DNA of 64,000 bases from Pseudoalteromonas spongiae UST010723-006 (GTDB lineage: Bacteria; Pseudomonadota; Gammaproteobacteria; Enterobacterales; Alteromonadaceae): the NCBI RefSeq assembly GCF_000238255.3, contig NZ_CP011039.1:1661001-1725000 (forward strand). The letters are read 5' to 3'. The notes beneath the pieces were generated by a model. The model did no database searches. It was not told where the DNA came from and saw only the letters and a program-made list of their open reading frames with translations. Of the stretch, positions 8,060 through 17,688 are shown piece after piece (the stretch's first letter is position 1; each line of letters starts with the position of its first letter). A program made the position numbers and the translations under genes.

Positions 8060-9982
8060 TCATTTGTTATCTAAATATGACTCACCACCCCATGATGCTG
8101 GGAGTGCTTGGCGTTTATATTCTTCGATGCGCTCAAGAAACAATCTACATAAAACCATTAACTCTGGTTCAGAATAAAGAGATTGATAGTAGGTGTGCGC
8201 TTTTTGCCAATCCCTATCACAATACGCAGAAAATGCTTGTTTTAATGCCTGTTGGTGCTTTGTGCTTTCAAAATAACAATAAATATTGATGGCCTGCGAT
8301 TTACCTTTTAATACCACTTTGTCAATTAAGGTAAAATGGGATTTGTCGTTGAGTTGCTCATAAACAGCTTGTCCAATCAATAAATCACTGCCGTACAATC
8401 GATTGGCGCTTTCTAGGCGCGCCGCTTGGTTTACCGCATCGCCAATGCAGGTGTAATCGAATAAAATATCTGAGCCAAGATGACCAACGATGACTTCGCC
8501 ATAATTTACACCTATACGCAGCTTAAGTTCAGGCAAACCCTGGCGTTGTAATTCTTCACTGAGTTTTACGCAAGTTGCATTCATTTCAATTGCCGCAGCA
8601 ACCGCTTTTTCTACCGAGTTTTCACAGGCTACTGGAGCCCCCCAAAACGCCATTACCGCATCGCCTAAATATTTATCAAGCGTGCCCCCGTGTTTTACGA
8701 TAATACGACTATGCGCTGTCAGCACCTGATGCAAAATATCCGCAACTTGTTCAGCCTGAGTTTGCTCTGCAAGCTTGGTAAACCCAGCTAAATCAGCGAA
8801 TAAAATCGCTAAAAATTTACGCTCACCGCCAAGCTCTAACTTTGTAGGGTTGTCTTTAAGCTCATGCAATACCTGATCGGATACATAACGTGAAAACGCA
8901 TTAGTAATAAACTGCTGCTGTCTGTGCTGTTTTTTAAAGCCAAGAACAAAGTAAAAGAAATAACTACTGATTGCTATCGCACACAAACTTACTACCGGCA
9001 GTGAAACACCATGATAAAACGCAAAAAGTGAAATAATCACAATGAAACCAAGTAACTTCGCCAAACCTAGCAGTGATTTTTTCAACGACGCTGCAGTAAA
9101 TAGATAACTTGCAAACAATGCAACCAACAAAGCTAAAAATGCGGTTTGCAATACAGTTAACGTTGAAATGCTTAACCCGCTTTGTACATTAGCAATCGCG
9201 TTAGCATGCACCTCTACACCCGACATTGTATTGCCAGATAACCAAGTAAAAGGCGTACGATAGCGGTCAATGGCCGTGTCACCAAAACGCGTATTGGCAA
9301 GAATATCGATGCCTACTAATACAATTTTGTCTTTGAAAATATGATCGGGTAACAGATTTGCACTTGTAGCCTTGACGAAAGGTATCGTTACAAAGCTGTT
9401 TGTATCGCCAATAAAGTGAATTCGGGTATTATTCGTGGGGTTTTGTGCGCTAAACGCGTAACTTATACTGCTACTATGCGGTAAATGTCTTATCACACCA
9501 TCAAGATTAGATGACAATTCAAAAGACTTAATTTTTGCACCCGCATCTCGATAATAATTTAATAAAGAATCGTCCTGCCCGCTTTGACTCTTCGCAAGAT
9601 AAACAGGCAAGTTGCTAGCTGTTATACTGCTTGCCAAATTAGAAGCTTCTTCCTCATTTGCATTAGGTAAAGCATCTATAGGTAGATTTAATACAACCGC
9701 TTGTGCGCCTGCCTGATTTAACCGTTTTAGTAAATTAGTGTAATAACCTGCAGGCCAAGGCCAACTAGATTGGTAGTGCGCAAAACTTTGCTCGTCAATA
9801 GCAACAATAACAATATCGGTTTTATTGACGTTGGCGGGAATAATACTGGATTGTGCATCAAATGCCGTGTTTTCAAGTTGCTGCCAAGCATCACTTTGTG
9901 ACAAAACGTACACACAACACACACTTATTAACGACGATAACAGGCTATACAACAACCACTTTTTGCTAACCTGATTAAACAT
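8060..9982 (-). CDS. CHASE2-domain class III adenylate/guanylate cyclase
   Basis: This 640-residue membrane sensor makes a cyclic nucleotide, most likely cAMP. Order: N-terminal membrane helix (about 10-28); extracytoplasmic CHASE2 sensor (about 45-265); three membrane helices (about 275-348); cytoplasmic class III cyclase domain (about 385-580). The catalytic domain keeps both metal aspartates, D397 in LFADLAGFT and D441 in DKYLGDAVMAFWG. It also keeps the base-recognition and transition-state residues in DYTCIGDAVNQAARLE (T511, N518, R522). It lies 76 bp downstream of a stand-alone cyclic-nucleotide-binding protein on the same strand, so enzyme and effector may be co-transcribed. The signal sensed by CHASE2 is unknown. 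Confidence 0.93.
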   Translation of the reverse strand: MFNQVSKKWLLYSLLSSLISVCCVYVLSQSDAWQQLENTAFDAQSSIIPANVNKTDIVIVAIDEQSFAHYQSSWPWPAGYYTNLLKRLNQAGAQAVVLNLPIDALPNANEEEASNLASSITASNLPVYLAKSQSGQDDSLLNYYRDAGAKIKSFELSSNLDGVIRHLPHSSSISYAFSAQNPTNNTRIHFIGDTNSFVTIPFVKATSANLLPDHIFKDKIVLVGIDILANTRFGDTAIDRYRTPFTWLSGNTMSGVEVHANAIANVQSGLSISTLTVLQTAFLALLVALFASYLFTAASLKKSLLGLAKLLGFIVIISLFAFYHGVSLPVVSLCAIAISSYFFYFVLGFKKQHRQQQFITNAFSRYVSDQVLHELKDNPTKLELGGERKFLAILFADLAGFTKLAEQTQAEQVADILHQVLTAHSRIIVKHGGTLDKYLGDAVMAFWGAPVACENSVEKAVAAAIEMNATCVKLSEELQRQGLPELKLRIGVNYGEVIVGHLGSDILFDYTCIGDAVNQAARLESANRLYGSDLLIGQAVYEQLNDKSHFTLIDKVVLKGKSQAINIYCYFESTKHQQALKQAFSAYCDRDWQKAHTYYQSLYSEPELMVLCRLFLERIEEYKRQALPASWGGESYLDNK

Positions 9983-10058
9983 ACAAGTAATTAACCTTGA
10001 AATATGGCTTCACGCGTTGTGCTAGTCTATTTTACGCAAAGTTTGATTTACTGAACGT

Positions 10059-10436
10059 TTATTCGCCTTCCGCTTCTAACAACGTGACAGGTTCCATTAA
10101 ACGTTCTGTGGTTTTTTCTAAACGTACCGCCAAGCCTTCTATTATACGTGCGGCAATACCCGCGTTATTCGCTAACATTTCTTCAAAGCGTTCGCGCTCG
10201 TATACTTGCAATACGGTATCTTCCGTTGCAATGGCACAACAACTACGCAATGAGTTTGTGATAATCGCCATCTCACCTAAAAACTCACCCTCGCCTAAGT
10301 AACTTAATACCACGGATTGTCCCATTTTTGACTTAACCAGCTTAATTTTACCTGAGCGGATCACATACATACGCTCTGCTTTGTCGCCTTGTTGAAACAA
10401 GGTTTGACCTTCTAATAGGGTTAATTCGCGGGTCAT
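10059..10436 (-). CDS. Stand-alone cyclic nucleotide-binding domain protein
   Basis: This 125-residue protein consists of little more than one cNMP-binding (CRP-like) domain: FQQGDKAERMYVIRSGKIKLV (beta roll) and then the phosphate-binding cassette GEGEFLGEMAIITNSLRSCCAIATED, with the conserved Gly-Glu and the arginine that grips the cyclic phosphate. It has no helix-turn-helix, so it is not a CRP-type transcription factor. The C-terminal helix could be a dimer or partner surface. It is directly upstream of the CHASE2 cyclase and probably receives its product. The output partner is not visible here. Confidence 0.88.
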   Translation of the reverse strand: MTRELTLLEGQTLFQQGDKAERMYVIRSGKIKLVKSKMGQSVVLSYLGEGEFLGEMAIITNSLRSCCAIATEDTVLQVYERERFEEMLANNAGIAARIIEGLAVRLEKTTERLMEPVTLLEAEGE

Positions 10437-10687
10437 AGTATTCCTTACTTATAAATTGACTTTAGGCTAAATTATCGCGATTAATCAAGGTGATGTCTAC
10501 GACTTAATGACTAATTAACCTGAGCTAGGGATAACAAACTGCTTTCCAGAAGGAATAAAACAAGATGGTTATTATATTTCAGATGCTTAGCTAGTTTCTC
10601 AACCCACATTCAGGTTAACTAAAATCTTTTAACATTAAAAAAGGAAGCGAATGCTTCCATTTCACAAGATTACAATCAACGGTTCTT
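10437..10687. other. Intergenic region with a short inverted-repeat relic
   Basis: This 251-bp region has no gene. TTAACCTGA (10515-10523) and TCAGGTTAA (10610-10618) face each other and bound a 104-bp non-coding stretch that could be the remains of a small MITE. The terminator of the porin-like gene is at its right end (10640-10660). Confidence 0.4.
10640..10660 (-). terminator. Intrinsic terminator of the porin-like gene
   Basis: On the minus strand GGAAGC-ATTC-GCTTCC (10643-10658) is followed by TTTTTTAA, downstream of the stop at 10688. Confidence 0.85.
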
Positions 10688-11479
10688 TTAGAACTGTGCT
10701 GTTAAATTAATTTGATACATATCGTAATCAAAATCGCTATCTAAATTTGTACCATAGCTACCCGATAAAGCCCAGTTGGTATTAAAGTAATAACGTCCAC
10801 CAACTTGAATATCATCTGATTTATTAACTGATGCAAATACTGATAAACCTTCATTGAAATAGTAATTTGAACCTAATAACCAATGATCGAAGTCACCTGC
10901 ATCAATATCAAGGTTTACAGTTACGTAACGACCTTGGCCAAGCTCTGCATAATATTTGGTATCTAGGCTTAAGTAATCAAACTCATCGTCAACAGAGGCC
11001 GTAAAGCCAACATAATCCGTCGTGTTTAGGCTTAAATTATATTGTGCCGTTGCATAAAAGCTGCCGTCAGAACCTGAAACATCCGTATCACGATAATGAA
11101 TACGTGCGATTAGATCGGGCGTAAATAAATAACCAAATGACGCTTCATAAGAATCAACATCGCTCCAATCTGAATCTGTGCGGCTGTAATTAGCACCCGC
11201 TACAAAATTGTTGAAGAAATATTCACCGCGTACGCCAATACTATCCACATACTCATTATCTCTATAAAACGCGCCAATGTTTGACTTGGTATTAATGTAA
11301 GAAAATTCATTGTATGGGCCAAGTGCTTTACGCGCATCAAAATAATATACAGAACCAATGCTTACAATTTCATCGTAGTCCGTATCTGCATATGACGCGT
11401 TTGAAATTGACTGGTATTCATTTGCACAAGCTGCAAACGACGTTAATGTAACTAAACTCGCTAATAATGTTTTTTTCAT
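10688..11479 (-). CDS. Putative outer-membrane beta-barrel porin
   Basis: This 263-residue protein has a signal peptide (MKKTLLASLVTLTSFAACA, cleavage near 19). After it comes a body of alternating polar/aromatic short strands and Asp/Ser-rich turns (SYADTDYDEIVSIGSVYYF, YNLSLNTTDYVGF and so on). It ends in a phenylalanine preceded by alternating residues (INLTAQF), the usual signal for outer-membrane barrel assembly. It resembles the putative-porin proteins of Alteromonadales. Substrate and pore properties cannot be inferred. It is monocistronic with its own terminator. Confidence 0.75.
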   Translation of the reverse strand: MKKTLLASLVTLTSFAACANEYQSISNASYADTDYDEIVSIGSVYYFDARKALGPYNEFSYINTKSNIGAFYRDNEYVDSIGVRGEYFFNNFVAGANYSRTDSDWSDVDSYEASFGYLFTPDLIARIHYRDTDVSGSDGSFYATAQYNLSLNTTDYVGFTASVDDEFDYLSLDTKYYAELGQGRYVTVNLDIDAGDFDHWLLGSNYYFNEGLSVFASVNKSDDIQVGGRYYFNTNWALSGSYGTNLDSDFDYDMYQINLTAQF

Positions 11480-11755
11480 GCTACTTTCCTTGTGTAGTGA
11501 TCTTCTCGACGATATGCATTATATAGAGTCTCAAATCAGGTACAACAACGACGCCATTTACATTAAGTCAATAATATCCATTTCTATTCATAGACTTAAT
11601 GCTTTTTAATCAGATTTAACACCGGATTTACAATGGTGTTTATTTATTATCTTGCACTGTAGAGATCTCTTACACGACTTTAAGACAAAATACCCGCTTT
11701 TAGAACGAAAAAAGGAAGCCACAGCTCCCTTAAAAATTAATGATTTACAGCGTAT
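11480..11755. other. Intergenic region between porin-like gene and prpF
   Basis: This 276-bp region holds the porin-like gene promoter on its left (ribosome site AAGGAAAG just before 11479) and the prpF terminator on its right. I see no gene or repeat in it. Confidence 0.5.
11710..11732 (-). terminator. Intrinsic terminator of the prp operon
   Basis: On the minus strand GGGAGC-TGTG-GCTTCC (one G-U pair, 11714-11729) is followed by TTTTTT, just beyond the prpF stop. Confidence 0.75.
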
Positions 11756-12919
11756 TTACAAAGGTACGTGTAACACGCCTTCCATAATCACGCGTGCACT
11801 TCGGCTCATACTAGCAAACTCTGCTTGCCAGCCAGCGTCAGTTTCAGCTGTTTTTGCGCCGACTTTCATAGTGCCTGATGGATGACCAAAATTCACATCT
11901 GAAATATCACCGCCACCAGCAGCTAAATTAACTAATGTGCCTTTTGTCACCGCAGCACACGCAATCGCTACTGCTGCAGTGCCCATCATCGCATGGTGCA
12001 GTTTACCCATTGAAAGCGCACGCACATTTAAATCAATGTTTGCACTTTTAACCATATCACCGCTTGAACTTATGTAATCTTGTGAAGGCGATACAAACGC
12101 AATTTTTGGTGTGTGCTGGCGCGTTTTCGCTTCACTTGGATCACTAATTAGACCCATTTTAAGCGCTCCCGCGATTCTAAGCTTTTCAAAAAAAGCCAGC
12201 TTGTCACTATCACCATTGATGTCTTCTTGCAGCTCCACACCACTGTAGTTAATGTCATGACTATTAACAAAAATGGTGGGAATACCCGCGTTAATCATGG
12301 TTGCTGGAATATCCCCTAAGCCGTCAACCGTTAACGTATCAACCAAATTCCCGGTTGGGAACATGTTCTCGCCCACAGGGGATGGTGCAAGGAATTGCAC
12401 TTTAATTTCGCTGCTTGTAAATGCGACGCCATCAAGTTTAAAGTCGCCAACCTCATTAACTTCCCCGTCTTTGATGGGTACTTGCACCACCAGCGTTTTT
12501 TCGATGTTTTTTTGCCAAATACGCACTTCAAGATCGCCGTTTTGCGGAATACGCGATGCATCTACAAAACCATTGTTAATGGCAAATGCGCCCACAGCAG
12601 CCGTTAAATTACCGCAGTTACCGCTCCAATCAACACTTGGTTTATCGATTGCAACTTGGCCAAATAAGTAATCAACGTCGTGGTCCGCTTTATCGCTTTT
12701 GGCGACAATTACCGTTTTACTGGTGCTGGACGTTGCACCGCCCATACCATCGATTTGCTTCTCGTAAGGATCAGGGCTGCCAATCACACGCATTAGTAAC
12801 TTATCACGAAATTCGCCAGGCGCTTGTGCTTCAAGCGGTAAATCGCTTAGCTTAAAAAACACCCCTTTACTGGTACCGCCACGCATATAAGTTGCTGGAA
12901 CTTTATATTTTGTTGTCAT
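11756..12919 (-). CDS. prpF: 2-methylaconitate cis-trans isomerase PrpF
   Basis: PrpF isomerises the 2-methylaconitate made by AcnD so that aconitase can hydrate it in the methylcitrate cycle. The 387-residue protein starts with ATYMRGGTSKGVFF and has DGMGGATSSTSKTVIV, the PrpF/diaminopimelate-epimerase-like fold signature. NCGNLTAAVGAFAI and a late HPSGTMKVGA are also present. It follows acnD by 18 bp, and the pair AcnD-PrpF replaces PrpD. It is the last gene of the prp operon. Confidence 0.95.
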   Translation of the reverse strand: MTTKYKVPATYMRGGTSKGVFFKLSDLPLEAQAPGEFRDKLLMRVIGSPDPYEKQIDGMGGATSSTSKTVIVAKSDKADHDVDYLFGQVAIDKPSVDWSGNCGNLTAAVGAFAINNGFVDASRIPQNGDLEVRIWQKNIEKTLVVQVPIKDGEVNEVGDFKLDGVAFTSSEIKVQFLAPSPVGENMFPTGNLVDTLTVDGLGDIPATMINAGIPTIFVNSHDINYSGVELQEDINGDSDKLAFFEKLRIAGALKMGLISDPSEAKTRQHTPKIAFVSPSQDYISSSGDMVKSANIDLNVRALSMGKLHHAMMGTAAVAIACAAVTKGTLVNLAAGGGDISDVNFGHPSGTMKVGAKTAETDAGWQAEFASMSRSARVIMEGVLHVPL

Positions 12920-12937
12920 AGTGAGGTATAGCAGCGA

Positions 12938-15532
12938 TTAACTCGCTGCTGTCTCCGCTAAAAAGTCTTGTGCAAAGCGTTGCAATACACCACCCGCACT
13001 GTAAATAGAGACTTCTTCCGCTGTATCTAAACGACAGGTAACCGGCACCTCTACCACTTCGCCATTTGCGCGATTGATAATCAGCGTTAAATCACATCCT
13101 GGCGCAGGCTCGCCTTTAACATCATAGGTTTCTGTGCCGTCAATTGACAGTGTTTTACGCGTTGTGCCAGCTTTAAATTCAAGCGGCATAACACCCATAC
13201 CAATTAAGTTAGTACGGTGAATACGCTCAAAACCCTCTGCCACAATGGCTTCAACCCCTGCCAAGCGCACACCTTTTGCCGCCCAGTCACGAGATGAACC
13301 TTGGCCGTAATCAGCACCGGCAATAATAATTAGCGGTTGTTTACGCTCCATATAAGTTTCAATGGCTTCCCACATACGGGTCACTTTGCCTTCAGGCTCA
13401 ATACGCGCAAGTGACCCTTGTTTTACTTCGCCATTCTCTAACACCATTTCATTAAACAGTTTAGGGTTGGCAAAAGTAGCTCGCTGCGCTGTTAAGTGAT
13501 CGCCTCGGTGCGTTGCATACGAGTTAAAGTCTTCTTCTGGTAACCCCATTTTGGCAAGGTATTCCCCTGCGGCACTGCTTGCTTGGATGGCATTAGACGG
13601 TGATAAATGGTCAGTCGTAATGTTATCGCCAAGTACAGCAAGCGGACGCATGCCTGTCATAGTACGAGGTTTGGCAAGTGCACCTTCCCAATAGGGTGGA
13701 CGGCGAATGTAGGTACTCATTTCACGCCAATCGTATAGTGGGTTATTGTCTTCGCCATAATCTACGGTTAAATCGAACATTGGCGTATAAACCGCATTAA
13801 ATTGCTCTGGCTTAACGCTTTTGGCAATTACTGCATCAATTTCTTCATCGCTTGGCCAAATATCATTTAAGCGAATTTCTTTACCTTCAGCTGATACACC
13901 CAGTACATCGTTTTCAATATCAAAACGAATACTCCCTGCAATTGCGTAGGCAATAACCAGTGGTGGCGACGCTAAGAACGCTTGGTTTGCATGTGGGTGA
14001 ATGCGGCCATCAAAGTTACGGTTACCTGAAAGTACCGCAGTAGTATATAAATCGCGCTCAATGATTTCTTGTTGAATAACAGGGTCTAGTGCGCCACTCA
14101 TACCATTACACGAGGTACAGGCAAAACCCACAACACCAAAACCTAAGCTTTCAAGCTCTGGTAGTAAGTTTGCTTCTTCCAAGTAGCTTTTAACCACTTT
14201 AGAACCCGGCGCAAGCGAAGATTTAACCCAAGGCTTACGGGTTAAGCCGAGTTTATTTGCATTTCGCGCAATTAAACCTGCGGCAATCATATTGCGTGGG
14301 TTTGATGTATTGGTACAGCTAGTGATAGCTGCCACAATTACCGCACCATCTGGCATTTGTGTATCTGTATGCGAATAATCACCCAGTAAGTCAGTGTTTT
14401 TAAGTTCACTCGTTGCTACACGGCGATGCGGGTTAGAAGGCCCTGCGATATTACGGCCAACCGCACTTAAATCAAAGGTTAATACACGCTCGTATTTCGC
14501 CTCAGTCATTTCAGATGCCCAAAGGCCTGTGGTTTTTGCGTATTCTTCTACGAGTTTAATTTGACTGTCTTCACGGCCTGTTAGCTTTAAGTAATCAATG
14601 GTCTTTTCATCAATGTAGAACATGGCCGCAGTTGCGCCGTATTCTGGCGTCATATTTGAAATGGTTGCACGATCACCTAAATTTAAGTGCTGCGTACCTT
14701 CCCCGAAGAATTCAAGGTAAGTAGACACCACTTTTTCGTTACGTAAAAACTCAGTAATTGCTAACACAATATCAGTTGCTGTGATACCAGGCTTACGCTC
14801 ACCGACAATTTCAACACCTACAATGTCAGGTAAACGCATATACGATGCGCGGCCTAACATTACACTTTCAGCTTCAAGGCCGCCGACACCAATGGCGATA
14901 ACACCTAATGCATCTACATGCGGTGTATGGCTGTCTGTGCCCACTAAAGTATCTGGGAAGGCAACGCCATCGCGGGCTTGTACTACCGGCGACATCTTCT
15001 CAAGGTTGATTTGGTGCAAAATACCGTTACCCGGAGGGATAACATCAATATTTTTAAATGCCGTTTTAGTCCAATTAATAAAATGGAAGCGGTCTTCATT
15101 ACGGCGATCTTCAATCGCACGGTTTTTTTCAAATGCGTCTTTATCGTAACCACCGTGCTCTACCGCAAGGGAGTGATCAACAATCAGCTGTGTTGGTACA
15201 ACAGGGTTAACTAATGATGGGTCGCCGCCTTGCTCTGCGATGGCATCACGAAGGCCAGCTAAATCAACCAGTGCAGTTTGGCCTAAAATATCGTGACACA
15301 CCACACGTGCTGGAAACCACGGAAAATCAAGGTCGCGCTTGCGCTCAATCAGTTGTTTTAACGAATCAGTTAGCATTGAAGGTTCGCAGCGGCGAACAAG
15401 GTTCTCAGCAAGCACTTTTGAAGTGTAAGGTAATTGTTGATAGCTCCCCGGTGAAATGGCATTCACCGCGGCTTCAACATTAAAATAATCTAGAACGGTA
15501 TTGCCTAGCTTTTGACGGTATTGGGTATTCAT
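12938..15532 (-). CDS. acnD: Fe/S-dependent 2-methylisocitrate dehydratase AcnD
   Basis: AcnD is an aconitase-family 4Fe-4S enzyme that dehydrates 2-methylcitrate to 2-methylaconitate. The cluster cysteines appear in ITSCTNTSNP and FACTSCNGMSG, with SRDWAAKG in the swivel domain. The frame continues to 15676, but ATG 15532 (MNTQYRQKLGNTVLDYF) has a GGAG site a few bases upstream and matches the family N-terminus. This gives 864 residues, the usual AcnD length. It lies 61 bp after prpC in the prp operon. Confidence 0.95.
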   Translation of the reverse strand: MNTQYRQKLGNTVLDYFNVEAAVNAISPGSYQQLPYTSKVLAENLVRRCEPSMLTDSLKQLIERKRDLDFPWFPARVVCHDILGQTALVDLAGLRDAIAEQGGDPSLVNPVVPTQLIVDHSLAVEHGGYDKDAFEKNRAIEDRRNEDRFHFINWTKTAFKNIDVIPPGNGILHQINLEKMSPVVQARDGVAFPDTLVGTDSHTPHVDALGVIAIGVGGLEAESVMLGRASYMRLPDIVGVEIVGERKPGITATDIVLAITEFLRNEKVVSTYLEFFGEGTQHLNLGDRATISNMTPEYGATAAMFYIDEKTIDYLKLTGREDSQIKLVEEYAKTTGLWASEMTEAKYERVLTFDLSAVGRNIAGPSNPHRRVATSELKNTDLLGDYSHTDTQMPDGAVIVAAITSCTNTSNPRNMIAAGLIARNANKLGLTRKPWVKSSLAPGSKVVKSYLEEANLLPELESLGFGVVGFACTSCNGMSGALDPVIQQEIIERDLYTTAVLSGNRNFDGRIHPHANQAFLASPPLVIAYAIAGSIRFDIENDVLGVSAEGKEIRLNDIWPSDEEIDAVIAKSVKPEQFNAVYTPMFDLTVDYGEDNNPLYDWREMSTYIRRPPYWEGALAKPRTMTGMRPLAVLGDNITTDHLSPSNAIQASSAAGEYLAKMGLPEEDFNSYATHRGDHLTAQRATFANPKLFNEMVLENGEVKQGSLARIEPEGKVTRMWEAIETYMERKQPLIIIAGADYGQGSSRDWAAKGVRLAGVEAIVAEGFERIHRTNLIGMGVMPLEFKAGTTRKTLSIDGTETYDVKGEPAPGCDLTLIINRANGEVVEVPVTCRLDTAEEVSIYSAGGVLQRFAQDFLAETAAS

Positions 15533-15593
15533 ATGGGCTCCACAACAAACTCGGAGTAAAGGCATGCTAGGCATGCCTTGATATAATGCGACA

Positions 15594-16718
15594 TTAACGC
15601 GCTGAAATAGGTGGTACTTCGCGTGCTTCTGGGCCTGTGTAATCAGCACTTGGACGAATAATACGGTTATTAGCACGTTGTTCTTTCACGTGTGCTGTCC
15701 AGCCTGTTACACGGCTCATTACAAAGATTGGCGTGAATAACGCTGTTGGAATACCCATAAAGTGATATGCCGATGCATGGAAGAAATCAGCATTACAAAA
15801 TAGCTTTTTCTCACGCCACATTACTTCTTCACAGCGCACAGACACTGGGTAAAGCACGTCATCGCCTACTTCTTTCGCAAGTAATTCAGACCACTTTTTG
15901 ATGATCACATTGCGCGGGTCAGACTCGCGGTAAATTGCGTGGCCAAAGCCCATGATTTTTTCTTTACGCTCAAGCATGCCCATCAGTGCTTCTTCCGCTT
16001 GATCAGCACTTGTGAAGTTCTCAATCATTTCCATTGCGGCTTCGTTTGCACCACCGTGCAGTGGGCCACGTAATGAGCCAATTGCACCGGTTACACATGA
16101 ATGCACATCAGACAGTGTTGATGCACATACGCGCGCTGTGAACGTAGATGCGTTAAATTCATGCTCTGCGTATAAAATTAGCGATACATTCATTACCTTA
16201 GCGAATAGCTCGCTTGGTGCTTTGTCGTGTAATAAATGTAAGAAGTGCGCGCCAATTGAATCGTCATTAGTTTCAACATCAACACGTACACCGTCGTGCG
16301 AGAAACGATACCAATAACAAATAATACTTGGGAATACCGCAACCATACGGTCGATATGGTCGTTCACATCGTTAAAGTCGGTTTCCATTTCAAGGTTGCC
16401 GAGCATTGAACAACCCGTACGCATTACATCCATTGGGTGCGCTGATTTCGGAATAGACTCTAGAACACTTTTAAGTGCCGCTGGTAAACCTCGAAGTGTT
16501 TTTAGTTTCGCTTTGTACTCATCAAGTTGTGATTGATTTGGTAATTCGCCACGGCTTAAAAGGTAAGATACTTCTTCAAATTCAACTTTATCTGCAAGTT
16601 CTGAAATATCATAACCACAATACGTTAAACCACTGCCTGATTTACCTACTGTACATAACGCTGTTTCACCAGCAACTTGACCACGTAATCCTGCTCCGCC
16701 TAATGCTTTATCTACCAT
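15594..16718 (-). CDS. prpC: 2-methylcitrate synthase PrpC
   Basis: PrpC condenses propionyl-CoA with oxaloacetate, the entry step of the methylcitrate cycle. The 374-residue protein belongs to the citrate synthase family and shows LAEHEFNASTFTAR (catalytic His region), GPLHGGANEAAMEM, GFGHAIYRESDPR and the C-terminal aspartate region. Short type-II-like length fits methylcitrate synthase. It follows prpB by 11 bp. Context in the operon decides between citrate and methylcitrate synthase. Confidence 0.95.
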   Translation of the reverse strand: MVDKALGGAGLRGQVAGETALCTVGKSGSGLTYCGYDISELADKVEFEEVSYLLSRGELPNQSQLDEYKAKLKTLRGLPAALKSVLESIPKSAHPMDVMRTGCSMLGNLEMETDFNDVNDHIDRMVAVFPSIICYWYRFSHDGVRVDVETNDDSIGAHFLHLLHDKAPSELFAKVMNVSLILYAEHEFNASTFTARVCASTLSDVHSCVTGAIGSLRGPLHGGANEAAMEMIENFTSADQAEEALMGMLERKEKIMGFGHAIYRESDPRNVIIKKWSELLAKEVGDDVLYPVSVRCEEVMWREKKLFCNADFFHASAYHFMGIPTALFTPIFVMSRVTGWTAHVKEQRANNRIIRPSADYTGPEAREVPPISAR

Positions 16719-16729
16719 TTTCCTGCCCC

Positions 16730-17602
16730 TTATTTATTATTCTGAAAAAGTTTATCAAGTGTGTTTTCAAACGAGTGGTAATCTAAAAAGTCATACAACT
16801 CAGCGCGGGTTTGCATTGAATCAATGGCGTTTGCTTGCGAGCCTTCACTTAAAATTGTGTTATATACATTAAGCGCCGCTTTATTCATTGCTCTAAACGC
16901 ACTTAGCGGGTAAAGCACCATGCCAACACCCACTTCTTCTAATTGGGTTTTTGAATAAATTGGTGTTTGGCCAAATTCAGTAATATTGGCGAGAATTGGT
17001 ACATTAAGCGCATCGCTAAATGCTTTATAGTCAGCAAGGTCGTGCACTGCTTCTGCAAAGATTGCATCGGCACCTGCTTCAATACACGCAGCAGCGCGGT
17101 CGATTGCGGCATTTAACCCTTCTTTTTGAAACGCATCGGTACGCGCCATAATGTAAAAATGCTCATCAGTTTTTGCATCAACCGCCGCTTTAATACGGTC
17201 AACCATTTCTTGCTGGCTTACGATTTCTTTATTTGGACGATGGCCACAACGCTTTTGCGCGACTTGATCTTCAATATGAAAACCCGCGGCACCTGCTTTT
17301 GTCATTTCTTTTACGGTACGCGCAATATTAAATGCACCGCCCCAGCCTGTATCGGCATCGACGAGTAGTGGTAAATCAGATGCGCTGGTAATACGGCGAA
17401 TATCTTCAAGCACATTATCTAAGCTTGTCATGCCTAAATCGGGTAAACCGTAACTGGCGTTGGCAACCCCAGCGCCTGATAAGTAAATGGCTTTATGCCC
17501 TACCTTCTCTGCCATCATTGCAGTATAAGCATTGATAGTGCCGACCACTTGAAGCGGTTGGTTCTCTGCTAATGCTTGGCGAAACTTCAAACCTGCTGAC
17601 AT
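16730..17602 (-). CDS. prpB: 2-methylisocitrate lyase PrpB
   Basis: PrpB cleaves 2-methylisocitrate to pyruvate and succinate, the last step of propionate breakdown through the methylcitrate cycle. The 290-residue protein has the isocitrate-lyase superfamily core: [18 protein letters not shown] at the start, VDADTGWGG (metal binding), FHIEDQ and the catalytic loop KRCGHRPNK. It begins with ATG 17602, with a GGAG site upstream. First enzyme gene after the regulator, 86 bp downstream of it. Confidence 0.96.
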   Translation of the reverse strand: MSAGLKFRQALAENQPLQVVGTINAYTAMMAEKVGHKAIYLSGAGVANASYGLPDLGMTSLDNVLEDIRRITSASDLPLLVDADTGWGGAFNIARTVKEMTKAGAAGFHIEDQVAQKRCGHRPNKEIVSQQEMVDRIKAAVDAKTDEHFYIMARTDAFQKEGLNAAIDRAAACIEAGADAIFAEAVHDLADYKAFSDALNVPILANITEFGQTPIYSKTQLEEVGVGMVLYPLSAFRAMNKAALNVYNTILSEGSQANAIDSMQTRAELYDFLDYHSFENTLDKLFQNNK

Positions 17603-17688
17603 GTATGTCTCCTTTGAACGGTATTTTTATATTTGTACGCTAGCGTTACGCTAACTAAATTTGTTTACACTTTTATTGGCATCACGCA

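Noticed and set aside
12273..15483. Rightward frames opposite prpF and acnD
   Set aside because: The leftward products are recognised enzymes with complete motifs.
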